A stretch of DNA of 64,000 nt, from the NCBI GenBank assembly GCA_017309015.1, contig JAEDAG010000001.1:354223-418222 (forward strand), written 5' to 3'. The notes under the pieces were generated by a model. That model was not told the origin of the DNA, made no database searches, and saw only the letters and a list, made by a program, of their open reading frames with translations. The stretch comes from Faecalicatena absiana (GTDB lineage Bacteria; Bacillota; Bacilli; Lactobacillales; Lactobacillaceae). This document shows, piece by piece, positions 29,212-37,339 of the stretch (position 1 is the stretch's first letter; each line of letters starts with the position of its first letter). The position numbers and the translations under genes were made by a program.

Positions 29212-29511
29212 TTACTTTTCTTCGTTTTCGTCTTTGAAAATCTTGATGTCGTTTGAGTCTTCAGTTAAAGCGACGATCGCCTTTCTGCGACGAGCGGTGT
29301 TGCCGAAGTAACGACCAACGCGCTTTTGCTTGCCGCGAACGTTCATGATGTTCACAGACTTAACCTTAACATCGAAGATTTCTTCGATAGCGTCACGTAC
29401 TTGAGTCTTGGTAGCAGTTAAGGCCACGTCGAAAGTGTACTTCTTGCTGTCCATCAAGTCAGTTGACTTTTCAGTGATAACAGGTCTTAAGATAATGTCG
29501 CGTGCGTCCAT
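29212..29511 (-). CDS. rplW: 50S ribosomal protein L23
   Basis: Docking site for trigger factor and SRP at the tunnel exit. [20 protein letters not shown] and the [17 protein letters not shown] segment. 99 residues; start overlaps the rplD stop by one base. Confidence 0.98.
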   Translation of the reverse strand: MDARDIILRPVITEKSTDLMDSKKYTFDVALTATKTQVRDAIEEIFDVKVKSVNIMNVRGKQKRVGRYFGNTARRRKAIVALTEDSNDIKIFKDENEEK

Positions 29512-30128
29512 TAAGCCAATACCTCCTCAATCTTCTTAACGTCGTCTTGAGTCATAACGAGCTTGTCGTAGTTAACAGCGTCTTCTACGTTCAAGCTGTT
29601 TACTGGAACAACCTTAACCTTTGGCAGGTTCTTAGCTGAAAGTTGAACGTTCTTGTCGTCTGAAACAACCAGAACCTTGCCTTCAAGCTTCAAGCCGTTC
29701 AAGATTGCAACGAAGTCCTTAGTCTTTGGAGCTGCCATAGTCAGCTTGTCCAAAACTACCAGGTTTTGGTCCAAAACCTTTTGGGACAGAACTGACTTGA
29801 TAGCCAACCGGCGTTGCTTTCTTGGCATGCTGTAAGCGTAGGAACGTGGAGTAGGCCCAAAGACGATACCACCGCCGCGCCATTGTGGAGCACGGATAGA
29901 GCCTTGACGAGCACGGCCAGTACCCTTTTGTCTCCAAGGTTTCTTGCCACCGCCGCGAACAGCGGATCTGTTTCTCACCTTTGAGGTACCTTGACGCTTG
30001 CCAGCTCTTTGTCTGATGATTGCATCAAAAACAACAGCTTCGTTTGGTTCAACGCTGAATACGTTGTCGTTCAAAGCAACTTCGCCAGCTTGGTTGCCGT
30101 TTTGATCCATAAGTTTGAAATTAGTCAT
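29511..30128 (-). CDS. rplD: 50S ribosomal protein L4
   Basis: Tunnel protein with a long loop ([56 protein letters not shown]). 205 residues. In some bacteria L4 represses the S10 operon through its leader; the leader here is at 31107-31270. Confidence 0.98.
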   Translation of the reverse strand: MTNFKLMDQNGNQAGEVALNDNVFSVEPNEAVVFDAIIRQRAGKRQGTSKVRNRSAVRGGGKKPWRQKGTGRARQGSIRAPQWRGGGIVFGPTPRSYAYSMPRKQRRLAIKSVLSQKVLDQNLVVLDKLTMAAPKTKDFVAILNGLKLEGKVLVVSDDKNVQLSAKNLPKVKVVPVNSLNVEDAVNYDKLVMTQDDVKKIEEVLA

Positions 30129-30142
30129 TCGAGTCCTCCTTC

Positions 30143-30772
30143 CTAGTCGTTAGCCTTTGAAGCTGACTTAACAACGATCAATGAGTTCTTAGCACCAGGT
30201 ACGTTACCCTTGATCATCAAAACATTCTTGTCAGCTACAACCTTTTCTACTACTAAGTTTTCAATAGTAACAGTCTTCACGCCCATGTGACCTGGCAACT
30301 TCTTGCCCTTTGGCACGCGGTTGATGATTGAACCCATTGAACCTGGGATTCTGTGGTAGCGTGAACCGTGAGTTTCTGGGCCACGTGATTGGTGGTGGCG
30401 CTTGATGTTACCTTGGTAGCCATGACCTCTTGAAGTACCAGTAACGTTGACAACGTCACCTTCCTTGAACGTATCCACAGTAACTTCTGAGCCGACTTCA
30501 TAGTCCTTAAGCTCAACACCGCGGATTTCCCGAATGAAGCGCTTAGGTGAAGTCTTTGCCTTTGCAGCATGACCTTGTTCTGGCTTGTTGCTCAAAACTT
30601 CACGCTTGTCTTGGTAGCCCAATTGAACTGCTTCGTAGCCGTCGTTTTCAACAGTCTTAACTTGCAAAACAACGTTAGGAGTTGCTTCAATAACAGTTAC
30701 TGGAACAAGGATACCGTCTTTAGTGAAGATTTGAGTCATGCCAACTTTTCTTCCTAAGATTCCTTTGGTCAT
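30143..30772 (-). CDS. rplC: 50S ribosomal protein L3
   Basis: Near the peptidyl-transferase centre. [40 protein letters not shown] and [20 protein letters not shown] are diagnostic. 209 residues. Confidence 0.98.
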   Translation of the reverse strand: MTKGILGRKVGMTQIFTKDGILVPVTVIEATPNVVLQVKTVENDGYEAVQLGYQDKREVLSNKPEQGHAAKAKTSPKRFIREIRGVELKDYEVGSEVTVDTFKEGDVVNVTGTSRGHGYQGNIKRHHQSRGPETHGSRYHRIPGSMGSIINRVPKGKKLPGHMGVKTVTIENLVVEKVVADKNVLMIKGNVPGAKNSLIVVKSASKAND

Positions 30773-30797
30773 GATTACACCTCTTTCTATCTAAAAA

Positions 30798-31106
30798 TTA
30801 AAGTTTGATTTCGATGTCTACGCCGCTTGGCAGATCGAGCTTCATCAATGAGTCAACCGTCTTAGGGGTTGGGTTCAAGATGTCGATCAAGCGCTTGTGG
30901 GTCCGCATTTCGAATTGTTCACGTGAGTCCTTGTTCATGTGTGGTGAACGCAGAACAGTGAACAAAGTTCTTTCAGTTGGAAGAGGAACTGGACCTGAGA
31001 TTTCAGCACCGGTTCTCTTTGCAGTGTCCACGATCTTAGCAGCTGATTCATCGAGAATGCTGTGTTCGTAAGACTTTAATCTAATACGAATTTTTTCGTT
31101 TGCCAT
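30798..31106 (-). CDS. rpsJ: 30S ribosomal protein S10
   Basis: First gene of the S10 operon; also NusE in antitermination. [39 protein letters not shown], and [19 protein letters not shown]. 102 residues. The GGAGGT site lies directly upstream. Confidence 0.98.
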   Translation of the reverse strand: MANEKIRIRLKSYEHSILDESAAKIVDTAKRTGAEISGPVPLPTERTLFTVLRSPHMNKDSREQFEMRTHKRLIDILNPTPKTVDSLMKLDLPSGVDIEIKL

Positions 31107-31298
31107 CTAATTACCTCCTATACGTCTTCTTTAAATAAGATGACTAGCTCGGCGAAAATTTCCTGCACAACCACTGTGGCAATGCAGCCTGGTGTGCCGC
31201 AACCTTCCGCGTCAAAGCTGACTACATATTGCCCATGACGGGGTCTCCCCCGTCAAAAGCACTTTATCTAGTATAAGGCCTCACGCCTTAAATAGCAA
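31107..31298 (-). promoter_or_regulatory. S10 operon promoter and long leader
   Basis: On the minus strand TTGCTA (31293-31298), a 17-base spacer and TATACT (31270-31275). The transcript then has about 155 bases before rpsJ, starting with a strong GC hairpin (GACGGGG/CCCCGTC, 31239-31257), which leaves room for autoregulation. Between here and the plus-strand gene at 31417 is only AT-rich sequence with a weak TAAAAT box near 31391. Confidence 0.8.
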
Positions 31299-31416
31299 GG
31301 GTTTAGCCCAACTTTTTTGAAAAAAGTCTCGAAAATATCGTTAGACTTTAGAAATACAATTTTCTCTAAGTACTTATTCTACCATAGTGGTAAAATGTAA
31401 GCGTAAATAAAAAATC

Positions 31417-31914
31417 ATGAAAAGAAGAAAGTTATTTATGTTACTTGGATTGATTGGGATGCTAGCTCAGTATTATCCCCAATCTAAAGTATTAGCAGCC
31501 GAGCAAAATATTTCTCAAGATAATCCGTCAAACTACCAAACTTTCACTCCAAGCACACAGCAAAATAGTACAACTGTAAATCCTAATTTGTTTACTACAC
31601 AATTTAATACCGTAAAAGGAAATTTAGGTGTTGCCAAGGTTTGGATCTCGGGCGGAGAGATTTATCTTTTACTCAAAGTTACAAACCCAATTTTTCCAGT
31701 TTATCATGTGACTGGAACAATCAATGTTCACTACTATGCTACAGGTAAAAAGCGCGCTTATAATAGATACTTTGAATTTTCAGGGTTTGGTAGTCTAAAT
31801 AAGAATTGGACCTATCATCATAAATATAACACCAAAAGACATGGTCAGGTTGTTGTGACAGGTGAGCTCAACGGTAATTTTGGTGAAATTAGTTTTCCAC
31901 ATACCGCTTTTTAA
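31417..31914 (+). CDS. Small secreted protein of unknown function
   Basis: 165 residues. N-terminal basic residues, a hydrophobic core (LFMLLGLIGMLA) and a likely signal-peptidase site after KVLA. The mature part is beta-rich with Tyr and Phe residues, including GNLGVAKVWISGGEIYLLLK and GTINVHYYATGKKRAYNRY, and looks like a compact sandwich. No Shine-Dalgarno site is visible before the ATG. Base use is AT-richer than the flanking ribosomal genes, suggesting transfer. It precedes the repeat protein at 31935 by 20 bases. A 3' fragment of a second copy lies at 32659-32706. No family is recognised; toxin or effector of a pair is one idea only. Confidence 0.65.
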   Translation: MKRRKLFMLLGLIGMLAQYYPQSKVLAAEQNISQDNPSNYQTFTPSTQQNSTTVNPNLFTTQFNTVKGNLGVAKVWISGGEIYLLLKVTNPIFPVYHVTGTINVHYYATGKKRAYNRYFEFSGFGSLNKNWTYHHKYNTKRHGQVVVTGELNGNFGEISFPHTAF

Positions 31915-31934
31915 TTCTGTTGGAGAGTTTTTTT

Positions 31935-32555
31935 ATGAAAATAGATAAAGTAGCTGAGATAAAATGGATCCTAGATAGTATAAATAAACTGCCCCGCAAC
32001 AATGCTAACAAACTATGTTTAAACAAATCTAAGTTGATTTCCTTTCGCGTCATAAAAAAGAGCTACCTAAAAGTTTATGTTCCAAATTGCGATCTTTTCA
32101 TCGCAGTCATGCAGCGACTGGGTATGATGGGGACATACTTTTCAATCGATCTAGGTCCCTTCCAAGCCCCAGCATATAAAGACAAAATTGCTTATATACT
32201 CATTTCTGATTATGACGACAATGAAATTAATCACCCTTTTAATTTCTATGGTGGTGATGGCCAGATTGTCAGCCAAAAGCAGGTGAAAGAATTCGATTTG
32301 ATTTTGCAGAATCTAAGAGAAACAATTTCTTCATTAATGTACCATCCAACCAAGAGCCACAAATTCATCATCTATCCCCAGTCAAAAGATGACTTCTTAA
32401 CAACTATGAATGCCTTAGGTAAGGTTGGAGCCTATTTTTCCTTCGACTTTTTGAAATATCGCGCACCAGAACCAGGCTATGAGGATTCTTACGCCCGTAT
32501 CATCGTCATCGACTACGATCAAAATTGGAGTGAGAACGCACAAGACTTTCAATAA
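31935..32555 (+). CDS. Two-repeat protein of unknown function, copy A
   Basis: 206 residues from the ATG at 31935, which has TTGGAGAG before it. No signal or membrane segment, so cytoplasmic. It is built of two repeats of about 100 residues; each holds a helix (QVKEFDLILQNL type), a charged stretch, then G-x-V/M-G-x-YFSFD/IDL and a region with DYD. The ending YARIIVIDYDQNWSENAQDF is nearly the same as in copy B. Role unknown; paralogous tandem copies beside a secreted protein are common for immunity genes, but no domain supports that. Confidence 0.7.
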   Translation: MKIDKVAEIKWILDSINKLPRNNANKLCLNKSKLISFRVIKKSYLKVYVPNCDLFIAVMQRLGMMGTYFSIDLGPFQAPAYKDKIAYILISDYDDNEINHPFNFYGGDGQIVSQKQVKEFDLILQNLRETISSLMYHPTKSHKFIIYPQSKDDFLTTMNALGKVGAYFSFDFLKYRAPEPGYEDSYARIIVIDYDQNWSENAQDFQ

Positions 32556-32559
32556 ATGC

Positions 32560-32595
32560 AAAAAGGTCACCCTCAATTAAGAGGCTGACCTTTTT
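32560..32595 (+). terminator. Intrinsic terminator after copy A
   Basis: AAAAAGGTCA pairs with TGACCTTTTT, with inner CCTC/GAGG pairing, just after the stop at 32555. Confidence 0.85.
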
Positions 32596-32658
32596 GTAAT
32601 ATGATGATATACTTAAAGAAGAAATGTAACATATTTAATTTGTAATGAAGGAAAATAT

Positions 32659-32706
32659 GAAAGTGGAAACTTTGGAAATATTGCTTTTCCACGTACCGCT
32701 TTTTAA
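32659..32706 (+). pseudogene. 3' remnant of a second secreted-protein gene
   Basis: Read in the frame ending with TAA at 32704-32706 it gives GNFGNIAFPRTAF, against GNFGEISFPHTAF at the end of the intact gene (31914). DNA identity in the last 20 bases is almost complete. It shows that the whole secreted-plus-repeat module was duplicated and the second secreted gene then lost. Confidence 0.8.
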
Positions 32707-32708
32707 TT

Positions 32709-33305
32709 ATGGATCAAACACAAATTAACGAGCTACAGTGGATGCTTCAATATATTAAGAATGGGATACCGTCTCTGAGGTATCAAGCATCTGATTGCAA
32801 TGCAGCCTTTACCCTCAAATCACAACACGATCTAAAACTCTTCTTATCCTTTCTAGGATCAATCGGAGCCTACTTCACCTTCGATTTTGAAGTTGATCAT
32901 CCCCTCGTATTCGAATCGAATAATGCGCTCGTAGTTCTTGATAATTTTGACAAAAATTGGCGTCAACATCCACGGAACTACTACTATGGACAAGGAAAGG
33001 CAATGAGTCAAGATCAGATTGCCGAGTTGCAAGCTCTCCTGGAATATGCCAAGTCTTTATCCCCATCGCTAACTTACGAGATTATTGAAGGCGATAAATT
33101 TGATCTTCGTCTTCAATCTGAAACAGATTTCCTTTACTGTATTTCCTTTTTAGGTCAGATTGGAGCCTACTTTGCTTTCGATTTTGACATTGACCATGAC
33201 GACTATGATCTCGTTCCTGAGTCCGAACACCAAACCGACTACGCCCGCATCATCGTCATTGACTACGATCCAAACTGGCGTGAGCACGCACCAGACTTTC
33301 AATAA
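32709..33305 (+). CDS. Two-repeat protein of unknown function, copy B
   Basis: 198 residues, paralogue of copy A. Two internal repeats align well: QINELQWMLQYIKNGIPSL with QIAELQALLEYAKSLSPSL, and FLGSIGAYFTFDFEVDH with FLGQIGAYFAFDFDIDH. The end YARIIVIDYDPNWREHAPDF matches copy A. No ribosome site precedes its ATG; a 23-codon frame starting at 32657 with AAGGAAAA overlaps the start and could couple translation. Highly acidic, cytoplasmic. Confidence 0.7.
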   Translation: MDQTQINELQWMLQYIKNGIPSLRYQASDCNAAFTLKSQHDLKLFLSFLGSIGAYFTFDFEVDHPLVFESNNALVVLDNFDKNWRQHPRNYYYGQGKAMSQDQIAELQALLEYAKSLSPSLTYEIIEGDKFDLRLQSETDFLYCISFLGQIGAYFAFDFDIDHDDYDLVPESEHQTDYARIIVIDYDPNWREHAPDFQ

Positions 33306-33310
33306 ACACC

Positions 33311-33349
33311 AAAGCAGCCAGCTTCTCAATTGAAGCTGGCTGCTTTTTT
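33311..33349 (+). terminator. Intrinsic terminator after copy B
   Basis: AAAGCAGCCAGCTTC with GAAGCTGGCTGCTTT, a 15-bp stem and a T-run. Confidence 0.9.
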
Positions 33350-33382
33350 CAAAAAAAGAGCCGCTAGATCAACTAGCGGCTC
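33350..33382 (-). terminator. Intrinsic terminator of the str operon
   Basis: GAGCCGCTAG and CTAGCGGCTC around a 5-base loop, followed by seven T in the minus direction, 88 bases after the fusA stop. Confidence 0.9.
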
Positions 33383-33469
33383 GATTAAAACTTGCGTTTT
33401 AACTACCTTTTAAATTTCGCCTCGAGTTCGAAATCAAAAGCATGTTTATTTTGATCTAAAATCTAGAAA

Positions 33470-35554
33470 CTAAGCGTTGCCGCCGCGCTTCTTGATGATT
33501 TCAGCTTGGATTGACTTAGGACATGGTGAGTAGTGGTCCATAACCATAGTGAAAGTACCACGGCCTTGAGTTGATGAACGCAGGGTGGTTGCGTAGCCGA
33601 ACATTTCGGACAATGGAACCATCGCGTTGATAACCTTGGCACCGGCACGGTCAGTCATACCTTCCATTTGACCACGACGGGCAGTAATTGAGCCCATAAC
33701 GTCACCGAGGTATTCTTCTGGAGCGATGACTTGAACCTTCATGATTGGTTCAAGAACAACAGCACCAGCCTTTGAAGCAGCGTTCTTCAAAGCGAGTGAT
33801 GCGGCAACTTTGAAGGCAGCTTCAGATGAGTCGACTTCGTGGTATGAACCGTCGTACAGCTTAGCCTTAACGTCGATCAATGGGTAACCAGCCAGAACGC
33901 CGTTCTTCATGGCTTCTTGCAGACCTGCGTCAACTGATGGGATGTATTCACGAGGAACGACACCACCGACGATTGCGTCTTCGAATTCGTAGCCTTCGCC
34001 TGGGTTTGGAGTAAATTCGATCCAAACGTCACCGTATTGACCCTTACCACCGGATTGACGAACGAACTTACCTTGAGCCTTAGCTGGTTGAGTGAAGGTT
34101 TCACGGTAGGCAACTTGTGGTTCACCGATAGTCGCTTCAACGTTGAATTCGCGCTTCATACGTTCAACCATGATGTCCAAGTGAAGTTCACCCATCCCGG
34201 AGATCAAAGTTTCACCAGTTTCTGGGTTGGTTTCAGCACGGAAGGTTGGGTCTTCTTCAGTCAGCTTTTGCAAAGCAACGTCCATCTTGTCACGGTCGGC
34301 CTTTGACTTAGGTTCAACTGAAACTTGGATAACTGGAGCAGGAATGTCCAGGCTTTCCAGAATCAATGGGTGGTCTGGGTCAGTCAAAGAGTCACCAGTA
34401 GTGGTGTTCTTCAAACCGATGGCACCAGCGATGTCACCTGAGAAGACTTCTGGAATTTCAGTCCGTGAGTTGGCGTGCATTTGCAACAGACGACCAACAC
34501 GTTCACGTTGGTTCTTAGATGCGTTCAAAACGTATGAACCTGATTGCAATGAACCAGTGTAGACACGGATGAAGGTCAAACGACCAACGAATGGGTCAGT
34601 AGCGATCTTGAAGGCCAAAGCTGCGAATGGCTTGTTGTCGTCAGCCAGCAGTTCAACTTCGTTGCCGTCCTTGTCGTGAGCAACGTATGGCTTAACGTCA
34701 AGTGGTGATGGCAGGTAGTCGATCACGCCGTCAAGCATCATTTGCACACCCTTGTTCTTGAAGGCTGAACCAGCAAAGACTGGGAAGGCCTTCAGGTCCA
34801 AAGTTGCGCGGCGCAAAGCAGCCTTAAGTTCTTCGTTAGTGATTTCTTCACCGCCAAGGAACTTTTCCATGATGTCGTCGTCAACTTCAGCGATCTGTTC
34901 GATCATTTCTTCACGACGGCTTTCGGCTTCTTCCTTGTATTCGTCAGGAACTGGAATAGTGTCCCAGTTTGAGCCAAGCTTGTCTTCGTCGTAAACGTCG
35001 GCAACCATGTCGAACAGGTCGATAACGCCTTCGAATTGGTCTTCAGCACCGATAGGCATTTGAACGGCGATGGCGTTGGCGTTCAGACGTTCATGCAAAG
35101 TCTTGACTGAGTAGTCGAAGTTGGCACCGATCTTGTCCATTTTGTTAACGAAGACGATCCGTGGAACACCGTAGTTTTCAGCTTGACGCCAAACGTTTTC
35201 AGTTTGTGGTTCAACACCTGATTGAGCGTCCAGCACAGTAACGGCACCGTCAAGGACACGCAGTGAACGTTCAACTTCGATAGTGAAGTCAACGTGCCCT
35301 GGGGTGTCGATGATGTTGATCCGGTAGTTCTTCCATTGCGCAGTAGTGGCAGCGGAAGTGATCGTGATCCCACGTTCCTTTTCTTCGTCCATCCAGTCCA
35401 TTTGTGAGTCACCTTCGTGAGTTTCACCAATCTTGTGGATCTTACCAGTGTAGTAAAGGATACGTTCAGTGGTAGTGGTCTTACCGGCGTCGATGTGCGC
35501 CATGATACCGATGTTGCGAGTCTTCTCTAATGAGAATTCACGTTTGTTAGCCAT
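33470..35554 (-). CDS. fusA: Elongation factor G
   Basis: Translocation GTPase. P-loop AHIDAGKTT at residues 19-27, switch [15 protein letters not shown] and the later domains III-V with YRET and [14 protein letters not shown]. 694 residues, full length. Third gene of the str operon; tuf does not follow, as in other lactobacilli. Confidence 0.98.
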   Translation of the reverse strand: MANKREFSLEKTRNIGIMAHIDAGKTTTTERILYYTGKIHKIGETHEGDSQMDWMDEEKERGITITSAATTAQWKNYRINIIDTPGHVDFTIEVERSLRVLDGAVTVLDAQSGVEPQTENVWRQAENYGVPRIVFVNKMDKIGANFDYSVKTLHERLNANAIAVQMPIGAEDQFEGVIDLFDMVADVYDEDKLGSNWDTIPVPDEYKEEAESRREEMIEQIAEVDDDIMEKFLGGEEITNEELKAALRRATLDLKAFPVFAGSAFKNKGVQMMLDGVIDYLPSPLDVKPYVAHDKDGNEVELLADDNKPFAALAFKIATDPFVGRLTFIRVYTGSLQSGSYVLNASKNQRERVGRLLQMHANSRTEIPEVFSGDIAGAIGLKNTTTGDSLTDPDHPLILESLDIPAPVIQVSVEPKSKADRDKMDVALQKLTEEDPTFRAETNPETGETLISGMGELHLDIMVERMKREFNVEATIGEPQVAYRETFTQPAKAQGKFVRQSGGKGQYGDVWIEFTPNPGEGYEFEDAIVGGVVPREYIPSVDAGLQEAMKNGVLAGYPLIDVKAKLYDGSYHEVDSSEAAFKVAASLALKNAASKAGAVVLEPIMKVQVIAPEEYLGDVMGSITARRGQMEGMTDRAGAKVINAMVPLSEMFGYATTLRSSTQGRGTFTMVMDHYSPCPKSIQAEIIKKRGGNA

Positions 35555-35587
35555 AATTATTTATCTCCTTAGATAACGAACACTAGA

Positions 35588-36058
35588 TTAGAAACGGTAG
35601 TGAGCGAAGGCACGGTTGGCTTCTGCCATGCGGTGCACGTCTTCACGCTTCTTAACGGCTGAACCAGTGTTGTTTGAGGCATCGATCAATTCGTTTGCCA
35701 AACGTTCATCCATAGTGTGTTCGTTACGCAGGCGGGAGTATGAAACGAGCCAACGCAATGCCAGAGTAGTTTGTCTTTCTGGACGAACTTCTACAGGAAC
35801 TTGGTAGTTAGAACCACCGATACGGCGAGCCTTAACTTCCAAAACTGGCTTAACGTTGTTCATAGCTTCTTCAAAGACTTCCATTGGTTCCTTGCCAGTC
35901 TTGTCCTTGATGATTTCAAAAGCATCGTACAAGATTGATGAAGCTTGAGCTCTCTTACCATCCTTCATCAAGTGGTTGATCAGCTTAGTAACCAGCTTTG
36001 AGTTGTAAACTGGGTCTGCTAAAACGTCTCTCTTTGAAACATGACCTTTTCTTGGCAT
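35588..36058 (-). CDS. rpsG: 30S ribosomal protein S7
   Basis: Head assembly protein and usual translational regulator of the str operon. [40 protein letters not shown] and the C-terminal [10 protein letters not shown]. 156 residues. Confidence 0.98.
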   Translation of the reverse strand: MPRKGHVSKRDVLADPVYNSKLVTKLINHLMKDGKRAQASSILYDAFEIIKDKTGKEPMEVFEEAMNNVKPVLEVKARRIGGSNYQVPVEVRPERQTTLALRWLVSYSRLRNEHTMDERLANELIDASNNTGSAVKKREDVHRMAEANRAFAHYRF

Positions 36059-36072
36059 TATTTAGTCCTCCT

Positions 36073-36480
36073 TTAACCCTTCTTAGCGCCGTACTTAGAA
36101 CGACCTTGCTTTCTGCCGTCAACACCAGCAGTGTCGAGTGCGCCACGAACGATGTGGTAACGTACACCAGGAAGGTCCTTTACACGGCCCCCACGAATCA
36201 GAACAACTGAGTGTTCTTGCAGGTTGTGGCCTTCACCTGGGATGTAGGCAGTAACTTCAGTCAAGTTGGACAGACGTACACGAGCGTACTTACGCAAAGC
36301 TGAGTTAGGCTTCTTTGGCGTCATAGTACCGACACGGGTAGCAACCCCACGCATTTGTGGTGCTGGGTTGAAGACTTGTTCCTTCTTCATGCTGTTGTAG
36401 CTGTAGTTCAAAGCTGGTGACTTTGACTTAGTCGTCTTTGAGTGACGGCCTTTTCTAACCAATTGATTAATGGTTGGCAT
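36073..36480 (-). CDS. rpsL: 30S ribosomal protein S12
   Basis: Decoding-centre protein. [20 protein letters not shown] at the start, [17 protein letters not shown] and the [20 protein letters not shown] block with the lysine of streptomycin sensitivity (TPKKPNSA). 135 residues. Confidence 0.98.
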   Translation of the reverse strand: MPTINQLVRKGRHSKTTKSKSPALNYSYNSMKKEQVFNPAPQMRGVATRVGTMTPKKPNSALRKYARVRLSNLTEVTAYIPGEGHNLQEHSVVLIRGGRVKDLPGVRYHIVRGALDTAGVDGRKQGRSKYGAKKG

Positions 36481-36578
36481 TAACTAGTTCCTCCTAAAAT
36501 TAATTATCATTTTGTTCACATATCCGGGAGTTTCTTTTTATTCACGCTCCGGACTAATCTTCAAAACATACATCTGAT

Positions 36579-36607
36579 ATTGTACTCCAAATATCTGTCA
36601 AAGCAAA
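36579..36607 (-). promoter_or_regulatory. Probable str operon promoter
   Basis: Minus strand TTTGCT (36602-36607), a 17-base spacer and TACAAT (36579-36584), about 95 bases before rpsL. An overlapping TTGACA has a poor spacing. The leader contains a GC hairpin near 36525-36552 (CCGG..CCGG). Confidence 0.55.
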
Positions 36608-36686
36608 GCTTTTTCCAAAAACTTTTTCCGCGCTTTTTTCGGTAAAAAACAGTTAAAAATGCGTACTAGTAAGTGAGGTGATAAAA

Positions 36687-37277
36687 ATGACAATTCTTTT
36701 AACATTTATGCTTGGCCTGTCGGCGGCGCTCGCGGCCGCGGCCTTTTATTGGAAGTACCTGGCTGATGAAGCTGACTTGGCGGATTTTTCCACTGCAAAA
36801 AAAATGCTGCAGCTGAGCCTTCCTTTTGGCCTGGCCATCAGCTGCTGCCTGGTCCGGCAGAATTATGTTTCCTGCTCCTTGCTGGCCTGCGATCTGGCTT
36901 TCTTTTCCTTTCTCAGCCTCCTGGCTACCAGCGATGCCTTTGAGAATTCCTACCTGACCGTGCTGCTGCTCCCGCCGCTAGTCCTGGCCTTCAGCCGGCA
37001 CTTATTTCTGCCGCTGAATCCTGCCGGATCCCTCTCTGCCCTGCTGCTGCTCTTCCTCCTGGCCGGCTTGGCCTTTCTGGAAAAAATGGGCAGCGGCGAC
37101 GTCTGGTTCTACGCGATCATCGCTGCTGCCCTTTCGCCGCTCGCAGCCACGAGAACCCTGCTGGCCGGCTGCCTGCTCTGTCTCTTGATCAACTTAACGG
37201 ATTGGCGCTTGCATGAACCGCTGCCTTTTTTGCCCTATCTTTTCGTCGGCTTGGGCATTCAGGCGCTGATTTTCTGA
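36687..37277 (+). CDS. Prepilin-peptidase-like membrane protease (A24 family)
   Basis: 196 residues, almost wholly hydrophobic with about seven segments. The GxGD motif of aspartic prepilin peptidases is at residues 135-138 (LEKMGSGDVWFYAI) and the other expected Asp is D83 (LATSDAF). The N-terminal zinc/methyltransferase domain of full-length enzymes is absent, as in short competence-type ComC proteins. The ATG follows GTGAGGTG. It stands alone on the plus strand between rpsL and rpoC. Probably processes competence pseudopilins; their genes are not in the window. Confidence 0.75.
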   Translation: MTILLTFMLGLSAALAAAAFYWKYLADEADLADFSTAKKMLQLSLPFGLAISCCLVRQNYVSCSLLACDLAFFSFLSLLATSDAFENSYLTVLLLPPLVLAFSRHLFLPLNPAGSLSALLLLFLLAGLAFLEKMGSGDVWFYAIIAAALSPLAATRTLLAGCLLCLLINLTDWRLHEPLPFLPYLFVGLGIQALIF

Positions 37278-37282
37278 CAACA

Positions 37283-37308
37283 AAAAAGACGCCTTTCGGC
37301 GTCTTTTT
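37283..37308. terminator. Bidirectional terminator between prepilin peptidase and rpoC
   Basis: AAAAAGACGCC and GGCGTCTTTTT with a TTTC loop; serves the convergent gene at 36687 and rpoC. Confidence 0.9.
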
Positions 37309-37339
37309 GACTAATCACTAGCTTTTGAAACTGCAGCGC

